A DNA stretch of 64,000 bases from Polytrichum commune (lineage: Eukaryota; Streptophyta; Polytrichopsida; Polytrichales; Polytrichaceae): the NCBI GenBank assembly GCA_950295325.1, contig OX485805.1:13302501-13366500 (forward strand), written 5' to 3'. Position numbers and translations under genes: made by a program. Below are positions 48,180-57,053 of the stretch, piece after piece (positions within the stretch are counted from its first letter, which is position 1; every line of letters begins with the position of its first letter). The notes beneath the pieces were generated by a model. That model ran no database searches and was not told where the DNA came from. It was given only the letters and a program-made list of their open reading frames with translations.

Positions 48180-49856
48180 CTATGCCAATGTCTGCGTAAC
48201 ATCCTTCGAGATGGAATCCCCATCTCTCAAAGGTACAGGGTTTTTAACCCCAACAACAGTGGTGTCTACCAATCCAAATGAAAAAGGTAAATGTGCTTGA
48301 CCAATTTGATCAGTTGGTCCGGCATGGCGAGGATGTAGCACCTCGTTGCTACCACCACTCGTGGAAGCCACCGCATCTGCCAATGTTTGTGAGCGAGTAG
48401 AAGCCGCCGCCATCACCTCTCCGGCTGCTCCAAACATATACATGTCTGAACCCGAGGTGCCACCACCCACATGCGGCTCAGAAATTTGAGCAAAAGATGC
48501 AGAAGATTTGAGCTTTTGCTCAAGCTCTGCCACCTTAGCCTCAAGACTCTGCTCCCTTGGAGACTTTCCAGTGACATAACTGGCAGGCCGCATCTCAGGA
48601 TGAAGTTGGAAACAATGATCCACATCGTGATTAGTGCCACCACAATGGCTACATTTCAATTGTCTCTTCTTAGAATTGTCCCCTGCCCTTACTGGTTCCA
48701 TCTTTTGTTTTAATTTTCCCAAAGGCTGAGTTTTCTTCTTCTTAGGACAATTGGGATCATTCTTCGAATGACCAGCTTCTTCACAACCCCAACAATGCAA
48801 AATCTTTTGCTCCTTGACGGGTTGAGTCTCAGCTAAACTACTAGTAGCTGTGACAATTCTTCTTGGTTTCGGACTCTCTGTCATCCAAGATACCATATCC
48901 GTGGCATCATGTTGGCAAAGAGCCCGATCACATCTTTCAACCACGGCAAACGCTTGTGCAAGCGTAGCTCGGTCCTCGTAGTCGAGGATAATCCGAGGTG
49001 ATGCCAACTCAAGTAGCCGCTTGTCAATCTTAGACAAAAAGATTTTAACAAGCTGACTCTCAGCAAAAACACCTCCCGACTCCACAGCAAATTGCGCGAG
49101 TCGCGTATACATGGTCCGTGGAGTATCATCCTTCTCTCGGCGGAAATCCTGGATGCGCTGCATCTGGTCTCGCCGAAACCCACCATACTCCACTTCCAAA
49201 TGTGCGACAAATTCAATAAGGGGGTTAAACGGAGGTGGTGGACCAACAACCGTCAATGCTGCTTGTGTAGCACGTGCCACCCGTGAAAGGGTTGCCGTGC
49301 TACTGCTAGCCACCATTGGCCCAAGTGCCAGTTCCGTGTCCTTAGACTCCGCCGGCGATTCCTCCTCCTTTAAGGTAGGTGGAGCTAAGGTAGCAACCGC
49401 CCCATCCTTAAGGGCTGAAATGAGCTCAACCCGAGCCTCCCAATACTGCTCCACCTCCCGAAGTTGTCGCTGATGACCCTCTGTCCAGCGTTCATAAGTT
49501 TGGAGTGCCTCATACTCCAAATGTTGGGGCAGAAGTTCAAAGGCATACCAATCATTGAAATTGGAAGACCTTTGGCGTTTCTCCTTAATCCAGGTACGAA
49601 ACCGGAGTTTCCAATCGGGCAAGGAAATGCCCCCAGCTCGACCTGAAAACCGATCACGCACTGAATTGTGGCGATCGTCCTCCATTTCGTCGAACGTGCC
49701 GACACTCCAAATCCGAAGCCTACTAGTAGTGTCCAACGCCGAAATAGGCTCAAAAGCCTCGTTGGTATCTACCTTTGGCTCAAGATTTGTGGTATGCACG
49801 TCCTCCAAGTAATCTGGTGATGGAGATCGATAATATCGGCTCCTAGTTTGCACCAT
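48180..49856 (-). CDS. Retrotransposon Gag with two zinc knuckles
   Basis: A 558-residue frame, the only intact large one. It starts MVQTRSRYYRSPSPDYLEDV. A helical capsid-like region spans about 210-330 (FVAHLEVEYGG, TRLAQFAVES, LVKIFLSKIDKRLLEL). Two CCHC zinc knuckles follow: C355, C358, H363, C370 and C402, C405, H410, C415. A coiled-coil-like segment is near 435-455. It forms the particle that packages element RNA. It ends in UAG at 48182-48180. The protease frame continues in the same frame four codons later, so gag-pol may be made by stop-codon readthrough as in murine leukaemia-type retroviruses, rather than by frameshift. Confidence 0.9.
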   Translation of the reverse strand: MVQTRSRYYRSPSPDYLEDVHTTNLEPKVDTNEAFEPISALDTTSRLRIWSVGTFDEMEDDRHNSVRDRFSGRAGGISLPDWKLRFRTWIKEKRQRSSNFNDWYAFELLPQHLEYEALQTYERWTEGHQRQLREVEQYWEARVELISALKDGAVATLAPPTLKEEESPAESKDTELALGPMVASSSTATLSRVARATQAALTVVGPPPPFNPLIEFVAHLEVEYGGFRRDQMQRIQDFRREKDDTPRTMYTRLAQFAVESGGVFAESQLVKIFLSKIDKRLLELASPRIILDYEDRATLAQAFAVVERCDRALCQHDATDMVSWMTESPKPRRIVTATSSLAETQPVKEQKILHCWGCEEAGHSKNDPNCPKKKKTQPLGKLKQKMEPVRAGDNSKKRQLKCSHCGGTNHDVDHCFQLHPEMRPASYVTGKSPREQSLEAKVAELEQKLKSSASFAQISEPHVGGGTSGSDMYMFGAAGEVMAAASTRSQTLADAVASTSGGSNEVLHPRHAGPTDQIGQAHLPFSFGLVDTTVVGVKNPVPLRDGDSISKDVTQTLA

Positions 49857-51057
49857 AAAATAATCACTTGAGTACCTGCAACTATCTACAAGGTAATGGC
49901 AACCTGCACTTGTTGCGGGCTATCTAAATGGCAATCCCTTGCCAAATGCCAAGTGTTTATGCCCCCAGAATTCCAAAATTGTGCAAAGGTTTGAGATTGG
50001 TAATTAAAATGAAAAATCAGCGTTGAAAAGGCTCATTTCCAAGGTGATTATGGACTCCAATCAACAAACTAAGTGCACCAATGGACTCCTAGGAAGATTT
50101 CACACAAATTAGGCTCAAATTTCACTCCGTTCGGAGTTAATTTGCTCCCAAAAACAAAAATCAGCGTTGAAATTAATAATTTCAGCAATGATTTTGAATT
50201 CCAATCAACAATCCAATTACACCATTGGATTCCTTGGCAAATTTTACACAAGATAGGCTCAAATTTCACTCCAATCGGAGCTAGTATGCCCCCAAATTTG
50301 AACCTCAAAGTTGTGAGAGTCAAATGCCAAGTATGAAAGGGGAAAGTAAAAATGTGAAAATAAAAGTAAAAAATACTATAAAAAAATTTTAAAAATAAAA
50401 AATAAAGGGTTTTTTTAATAAATAAACCAAAAAAACAAAATAAAAACAAAAAATAAAAACAAACAAACAAAAACAAACAAACAAAAAAAACAAAAAAAAC
50501 AAAGGTAAGCTTAGCTTACCTTAAGTAAGGCCTAAGCCAGCCAGGCTTGGCCGGCGTCCGCCCGCCGGTGGGGCCCGGCCGACGCCCGCCCGCCTGGCCC
50601 GCTCCCACCTGGCCGCGGGGCCCGGCTGGCGCCCGCCCGCCCCCGGCCCGGGATTTGGCCGCCCCCGGGGTGCAGAATTGGAGCTCCAAGAGCTCCAAGA
50701 GCTCCAAGAGTGTCCGTGGAGCTCCGGAGCTCAAAAAAAAAATTATATAAAAAAATTTTAAGTTTGGTTTGTGTTTGTTTGTAAATTTAAGAAAAAATAA
50801 ACTTTGCTTTTACAAATTGCAAGCAAGAATGATGTGACTTGAGAATCTTGAGACCAAATGGAATCTCAAGATTCAACCATCAACACTTGAAGAAAACACA
50901 AAGAGACAACAAAAGAAAAATGGGAAGATTTCTCTCAAAATCTTCTTGAGGGTTGCAAGAAATGACAAACTAAGCTTTCAAACACTTGTATCACTCATTT
51001 GCTCTCAATACTGGGCCATTCTAGCTCAGAAATACAACCAAAAAATGAAAAATTTGA
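49857..51057 (-). other. Long 5' leader of the retrotransposon
   Basis: About 1.2 kb between the putative PBS and gag. It holds a diverged tandem repeat with a ~144-bp period (about 50010-50300; TCAGCGTTGAAA and TCCAATCAACAA recur), an A-rich block with AAAACAAAC-type repeats (50340-50505) and a sharply bounded GC-rich block (50535-50730) ending in four AGAGCTCCA-like units. Probably packaging or translation-control RNA structure. No protein is credited here. Confidence 0.55.
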
Positions 51058-51073
51058 GCCATTGTTGTCAAGT
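51058..51073 (-). promoter_or_regulatory. Putative self-priming primer-binding site
   Basis: The sense strand reads ACTTGACAACAATGGC directly after A1. It is a perfect 16-nt complement to GCCATTGTTGTCAAGT inside A (sense; plus-strand 51305-51320 in A1 and 41973-41988 in A2). It does not resemble the tRNA-iMet site TGGTATCAGAGC. The arrangement matches self-primed Tf1/sushi-type elements, where the 5' end of the RNA folds back to prime. Confidence 0.65.
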
Positions 51074-51505
51074 ATGAGGGTTTCTCTCTCCAAGCTTAAG
51101 AAACTAAAATGTCTCCTTACAAAGCTTAAGAAACTCTAAAATTCACACACAAGAGTCAAGCTATCTCTCACTCCACGAAGGGAGAATCCAAGAGTGCAAG
51201 TGGTGGAGAAAGAATGCAAAGGCTTTACTCATAATCTACTACACCATAGCCATGAGAAAGCAACAACAAGCTCTCTTTCTCTCAAAACACACTCACAAGA
51301 CTTGACTTGACAACAATGGCAAGTCAAGAGGCCTTCCTCTCCATACAACCCCAATCCTATGTGGAGTTCATCCATGGAGTGGATGAACAACTAACTAGGA
51401 CTCCCAATGGAGTCCGTTACTCATCCCAACACACATGGACTCCTAGTGGAGTCCATTTACTCCTAAATCGACGTGACTTAGCCCCCGATGTCACCTCACG
51501 TGACA
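51074..51505 (-). repeat. Terminal repeat part A1 (5' end of element)
   Basis: A 432-bp copy of A that begins the element in the sense direction (TGTCACGTG) directly inside the host ACTT. It should contain the promoter: a weak TATA-like TTGTATGG lies about 27 bases upstream of the PBS-complementary segment, as expected if RNA starts at that segment. It is followed directly by the PBS instead of by B. Confidence 0.92.
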
Positions 51506-51611
51506 ACTTGCAAAGGATAGGCATCAAACATTGTCAAATGCAGTGGGTTTAGAAGCCTTTGACTACTCGCAAAGTGGGAGTGTAGAAGGTAGAGCATTAG
51601 ATTGTTCGTAG
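51506..51611 (+). pseudogene. Copia pol C-terminal end, continuation after the insertion
   Basis: Reads on from 41634 in frame: AKDRHQTLSNAVGLEAF follows TKPL, the usual end of copia polyproteins, and stops at TAG 51609-51611. The purine tract AAAGTGGGAG (51571-51580) precedes TGTAGAAGG, the expected PPT/3' LTR border. Confidence 0.82.
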
Positions 51612-51845
51612 TCAATAAAAATATAAAGGAAGAAGCAAGAGAAGGAATAAGGTTAGAATAAGGCTATCATGCTAGTCCGAAGAGGGATACGAGTTATCCC
51701 ATATTGTTTGTCTGAACCAATGAAAAGAAGAAAAACAATAAAAGACAAAGCAAGGAGAGCATGAGACCATCTCACTTCAAGCATTGTTCATATGCCTTTG
51801 TATAAGTGTCTATACTTGTGCAATCTTATCTCCTATTGATTCCAA
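51581..51845 (+). repeat. Probable copia 3' LTR
   Basis: Begins TGTAGAAGG right after the polypurine tract. The right boundary (near ATTCCA, ~51845) is a guess because no second copy is in the window and the copia 5' part is missing. Confidence 0.4.
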
Positions 51846-51864
51846 TAATATGTAGGGTTGTTTA

Positions 51865-52230
51865 GGCACCACGGGCCTTGGCTTGGTGGTTAGGGCTCAT
51901 GGCCCCCAATGAGGAGGTTGTGGGTTCTATTCCCCATGCCGGCGTGGTGCTCACCACCTTAGTCCACCCAACTATGGTGGGGGGTCCTTGGACCTTGTTG
52001 TATGGGTACCTCAAAGCCCTTTGGGGGGATACCATGTCCGGTATCTTCAAGGCACTAGTGGCTAGCTAGGAACTAGTATAGTGTGTCACTATAGTGTCCA
52101 TCCTCGAAAGGGGAGAGTAGTATTGTCCCAATGTCCCCTTGTCCGGTGGGCATCGGGTCATTGGCATTACGAACGGACACTTTATTCACGCCGGCCCCTT
52201 AAAAGGGACCGGAGTTTCTATCTATCTATC
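51865..52230 (+). mobile_element. Full-length tRNA-derived SINE with 12-bp target duplication
   Basis: A 366-bp element with an RNA polymerase III A box TGGCTTGGTGG (51879-51889) and B box GGTTCTATTCC (51923-51933), then a unique body and a (TCTA)n tail. It is flanked by perfect 12-bp repeats TAGGGTTGTTTA (51853-51864 and 52231-52242). The last ~60 bp match the truncated copy at 8686-8750. Open frames across it come from the repeat. A partner LINE with a similar 3' end would be expected elsewhere. Confidence 0.92.
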
Positions 52231-52242
52231 TAGGGTTGTTTA

Positions 52243-54584
52243 CAAATTTTGAGAAGCCATTTCAAAAAGCAAATGGCAATGGAGGGTGTGGTTGGCATCC
52301 AAGGCTAGTTTGTGGTTTAGGTTGGTAGTTGGTGGAATGGAAAGAATGCCATCCATAACCTCCACATTTTATATAAAAATTTCAAAATTGAGGCTTAACA
52401 ACAAAGAAAACACGTTATAATTTTACAACGTGCCTTACTTTTAGGCTCACATGGAAGGCTTGTATCAGGTGGACCATATACACATTTGCCCCATCTTACA
52501 CATATTGTAATACACTTATGAATACACACACCAATAATAGGTATAAACATTAATCTCAAAAGGAGTGTTCCAATAAGATATCACATTGCCTATAATGTTC
52601 CATGCTACGCACATAGATTTGCAATAAAGATTACAATGTACAATGTAGCCCAATTAATGGTGTATAAACATGACATAATTAAATGAGTGAGAATTGGGGA
52701 ATGTAAACCCAAATGCTTCGAACAACAACCATTCATGTGGCGTCATTGAGCTTGCAACACATGCTTGGCTTCACATTGCACTTGCACGTGTGGATGTCAA
52801 GAAAGAGATTTGTAAATACACATGAACCACATTAGATGGCAACCATTGCACACTGCATGCCATCCAACATGAAAACAATTCACCTCCGAATCAATTGCCA
52901 CCTTTTTGTCGCAAGATTTGAGAACCACATTGCCTCGTTGTTGGTGGGCAAGGAATGGCAGCCCATCACATGCATGTGGTGAAGAGAGCAACCACACAAA
53001 AGCCTCGTATGGGGCCCACTTTTTGACTCAACAGTCCACTCAACACACGAGTCAACAAATGAGTCATCACATGTATCTACAACCATCACAATGTTCATAA
53101 ACTTTGTCATAAAGTTTTTTTACATGTTGCGCAGGCAAGCATGCCATGGCAACACCACTAGGACCGTGCAGTGCAATCACATCGACAACAATAGAGCATG
53201 GCAATGGCATGGTATTTTTTGTTGCAAAGGCCAGATGCAACGTGCATTTCCTTCTAGGGAACAGTGAAGATCATAAAAATGTAGTCTAACCTCCCATAAT
53301 TTAACACTCAATTACACGGCACCTCGACTATTCAACACATTTTCCGTCGACCAAATTTTCTAATGTTAATTTACCTCCATACTATGATTGCAATGCTCAT
53401 AACAAATAGAGGCAATTTATGTGCATAAATAGTGGGACCCATATGTATTTTAAGGTTCATATGTCATTAGTACTTTGGAACAAGGGAACCATATGGAACA
53501 TTGGGGGAACCTTGGGAGCATTGGAGAACCTTGGGAAACGTTGTAAGCATATTTCTTCAATACACATGTTCTTTCATACTTATGTATCTTCATTACATAT
53601 AGAAAATGCCATTATCCTTGAAAAACCTCAACAGTACAACATTTGAGACCAAAATATCACATTATTGAGAATACAACATTTGGATAATACGACACTTTCT
53701 TGTGCAACCAAGTGTGTATTAATAAAGGTGGAGAACAATAAATCATATTCTTCAAACCACAAGTCGTACTTTAGATCCATCATTCAGAGCAACATTGAAG
53801 ATAATGGAAGTTATACAAGCCTTCGTATTTTCCCTTCCCTTTGTTTTCGTCCAACTACCGAAAGGTAAACATTATCCCCTTTACCACACTCTCTTTGATG
53901 TCATGTTCCAATCGTTGAAGAAAATGTTTCTTCATGTTGGTGAATATTGTACATTAAGTGTAAGGTGCTCCATGCTTTGATTTGAACACTCGATTTATTT
54001 TTTATTTTTTATTTTTTAAAATTGCCACACACAACTCTTATATATCTATGAGAGTGAGAGTGGTTATGTGGCCACCTTATTTAAGTGGCCAAAGTTTTCT
54101 CACATGGTGGCACTTTTAAATTGTGAAGTGTAATTTATTGTGTTCCTTGGGGCAACAACACGTGCTTTCTTCTTCTTTACTAAACTTATTTTTCTTTCAC
54201 AAATCTTATTTTCTCAATAAGTTTGGTTTTGTTGCAAAGATCTCAAGAAGATGAATCCAATTATACCTTGTTTGACATAGTTGACCTCCGCATGTTCCGC
54301 AAGCAATGGACAATAAAAGGAAAATAAGGAAATTCATTATGTATGAGCCTTATGATATAATTAGAGTTTCAAACAATGGAATGATATTACTGATTATTAC
54401 ATCTTACTACACCTTAATTTTTCATTTGGTATTCTTATTATAACAATTTTTTGTTTTATTATGAATTTTATTATAAGTTTGTATAACCCTTTTTTGTCAG
54501 TGACCCTTGCTTATTATACAAGCATTACCTCCTGGCATGATTGTGTTCACTTGTCATATTGTGTCATATGGTAGAGTAGGGTTA
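52243..54584. other. Intergenic, no gene recognised
   Basis: No frame resembles a protein family. T-rich tracts lie at about 53995-54020. Confidence 0.5.
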
Positions 54585-54706
54585 AGGTTAGTTTCCATGT
54601 AGGCCACTTCCTCACCATATTCTAAAGGAAATGTAGATTCCACCTAGTGGAATCTACATTTTACACTAGAATCTGGTGGGTGAGCGGCCTACATGAAAAC
54701 TAACCG
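54585..54706. mobile_element. 122-bp hairpin MITE, TTA target duplications
   Basis: Termini AGGTTAGTTTCCATGTAGGC and the imperfect inverse (GCCTACATGAAAACTAACCG), flanked by TTA at 54582-54584 and 54707-54709. The centre is itself a palindrome (AAATGTAGATTCCAC / GTGGAATCTACATTT), so the transcript would fold into one long hairpin. A PIF/Harbinger-type ending. Confidence 0.75.
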
Positions 54707-54709
54707 TTA

Positions 54710-56515
54710 TTACTATACCGATAGGTATCAATAAAGTCCTTCCAACATTAAGCCAACTTCCTACAAACAATAGAGTCTTCTAGAAAACACATGTTCTCTA
54801 CAAACAATACAGTCTTCTAGAAACAAAAGTCCTTCCTCACTAAATAACTTCTTTGGGCCAAAAAGGTTATCATATATTACTACTTAAGGTAGTCAAATAC
54901 TTTAGTCGGTACCTAGTATTACTAGTTTAGGTACTTTTGAAGTTGACTCTCAACATTACACAACTCTTTGGTTGTGTTCCATGGGCCATGTATCACGTGA
55001 GCATAGTTATTGTTTATTTCCGAGATTCCCCATTTATTCGGGTATTCGGAGTATTCGGGTTGTGTGCTGTGAAATTTTCAATGAGCAATTAAAAAAATTA
55101 GAGTTTTTTAAAGTCACAACCTGTTTCTTTGGAAAGGGACCATCATGTAACTACTTAGTAATGTTAGGCTTCCTCGGATTTTCTTTCTTTCTTGTTTCTT
55201 TTTATTGTTATCATTTTGTGTTGTTTGGTAGTCATAACAAATATCACTAGTCTTAAGGCAAGTCATTGCATCCACTTTAGTGGTTGGTTCTTAGCATGTA
55301 GCATTACTGAGTTTCATTCCAATATTGAACTTATTAGTCTGAAATGCCTCGAGGCAAATTATTGGGATTTTAGTCCACAACACTTGTCAGAGGATTGGGG
55401 CAATACAATTTGAAGCTTTTTTGGATCAATTTGGGGTCTTTGATCCCAAAATAGATGTTAAATTATATTTAATAATGTAATATGAAGGCTCTAACATAGT
55501 TATCAACTTTCTCATCCTCCCCCTCCCCCATGGTAGGTATTAAGAAACTTTATCCAAGTTAATGTATCCATATGACTTGAAACATGGGAGATGAGTTATT
55601 TGTAGGATGGGAATGGGGTATGAAACACCATACCTAGATTTTCAAATCATGAATTTAAGGGCTCGACAATGCTCCACCCAACCATTGATGACAATATATG
55701 ATTTAGACAGTAGAGAGTAAAACCAATTATGCTATATTTATTTAGAAATGAATAAGATGTTCATTTAAATATCAACATATACCGTGGGGGGTGGGATGGG
55801 GGGAAGTGAAAATTGTCCCCTACATGTTCGATTTGAAAAATCATTCTCATAATAATAAATTTTCATGTGTTGTGCTATCATTCTATATGAACACAAATGA
55901 AATAATTCAGGGGTAAAATGATTGCTATAAGTGTGGAGGTTCCAAGTCAAATCATTAAGATTACATATAATTAAATGTAAGATCTAGGGCCTTTTCCTTT
56001 AGCTCAAGCAAATGAGGATCCTCAATGTTGTCCACTAACACAACATCAATACATTTGGCCACTATCTTTCTTGTGGTTGCACAAATCTAGACATATGGAT
56101 TTACAACCCAGAGTTGATAGAACCCATCTTGCACCTTGTCATTGTAACCTAAGTTGCCCTTTACATAGAAACAAGGTTTTACAAGTTGATAAGATATCAA
56201 ACACATGAATTGGATTGGAGCCCTAGACTGCAACAGGGAATCAAGTGCTCTCCTAATTTTGCCAAACACAAAGTATCATATTGATACATGACCCACAATC
56301 GACAATGAGAGGTTATCACCAATACAAACAAGATTTAAAGATGTGTTCCATAATGTAGAGGATTTCATAAAATATATGGACACTAAGCTTTTATCATATT
56401 CAACCATGATACTTACAAACAATTAGAAGACTTCAATCCGATATTTTGTAATGAACTTCAATTTGTATTACTAAAATCATGGGGCAGTTGAACCGAGTAT
56501 GTGAGTTGAGACTTA
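54710..56515. other. Intergenic, no gene recognised
   Basis: Two short plus-strand frames (54972-55250 and 55192-55413) have no family resemblance. Composition is that of the surrounding AT-rich DNA. Confidence 0.5.
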
Positions 56516-57050
56516 GGGGTTGTTTACACCATGGACTGTAAAGTCATCCCAAGGTCCCGTAAAATTTGTGATTGGTTGTTGAACTCATCCCAAGACCACT
56601 TCGGTTTACACCAAGGAAAAAAAATGTTAGAGTGAGTATGGAGTTTGAGGTCCCCAAAAGACATAATTTAAGGCCTATATTATCCCACTGGTATGGTCCA
56701 ATGGGTTTTGCGGTGGGAGAGGCAAAAGAGGTGCTCTCGTAGAAAAAGGCAAAGGCCCATGATAGAGAAATGATGTTATAATAAATATTTAATGATTTTT
56801 TTGGGGGGAAGAGAAGATGAAGAGAAGAGAAGACAAAAGAATGGTCAAACTTGACCTATTCGGACATATATTAAAAAAATCAACACATTCACTTTCTGGT
56901 GCATGGTCATTCCTCTTGGTCTACACCTAATGAGGGGCCCAAAGGCTTTATAAATTGATTTTTTTAATAAATCAGACCATGCAAGTTGGACCATGATAAA
57001 AGGCCATCTTTCATAGTCCAACTTCATGGTCCATGATGTAAAACCATCCC
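56516..57050. mobile_element. PIF/Harbinger-type MITE, TTA target duplications
   Basis: A 535-bp element starting GGGGTTGTTTACACCATGGA and ending with the inverse (TCCATGATGTAAAACCATCC then C), flanked by TTA at 56513-56515 and 57051-57053. It is the complete relative of 34516-35000. Confidence 0.82.
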
Positions 57051-57053
57051 TTA

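Larger units (their letters stand above)
41635..51505 (-). mobile_element. Ty3/gypsy-type retrotransposon with DNA methyltransferase and PHD finger
   Basis: A 9,871-bp insertion read on the minus strand. Its outer ends are TGTC...GACA, flanked by ACTT. Order from the 5' end: repeat A1, putative self-priming PBS, 1.2-kb leader, gag, UAG, protease plus cytosine-5 methyltransferase, reverse transcriptase, RNase H, integrase with DD35E, PHD finger, 3' UTR, candidate PPT, B1, A2, B2. The A copies differ at one base in 432 by eye and the B copies look identical, so insertion is recent. Pol carries three stops and one frameshift besides the gag/pol UAG and the methyltransferase UGA. RT-before-INT order and sequence landmarks place it with Ty3/gypsy. 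The split terminal repeats do not fit a standard LTR element. Confidence 0.93.

Noticed and set aside
50516..50750. Pro/Gly/Ala-rich frames on both strands
   Set aside because: Produced by the GC-rich leader block of the retrotransposon. Composition follows base content, not coding.
51040..51074. Ordinary tRNA primer-binding site after the 5' repeat
   Set aside because: The sequence next to A1 does not match the initiator-Met site TGGTATCAGAGC or another familiar site. The internal TGGC lies 12 bases in and continues AT-rich.
41635..51505. Element as a DIRS/PAT-type tyrosine-recombinase retrotransposon
   Set aside because: The terminal-repeat layout fits, but pol has a DD35E integrase and an HHCC domain, a target duplication is present, and no tyrosine recombinase frame exists in the element.
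51865..51945. Functional tRNA gene
   Set aside because: Polymerase III boxes are present, but the sequence continues into a SINE body with TCTA tail and target duplication, and no acceptor stem closes.
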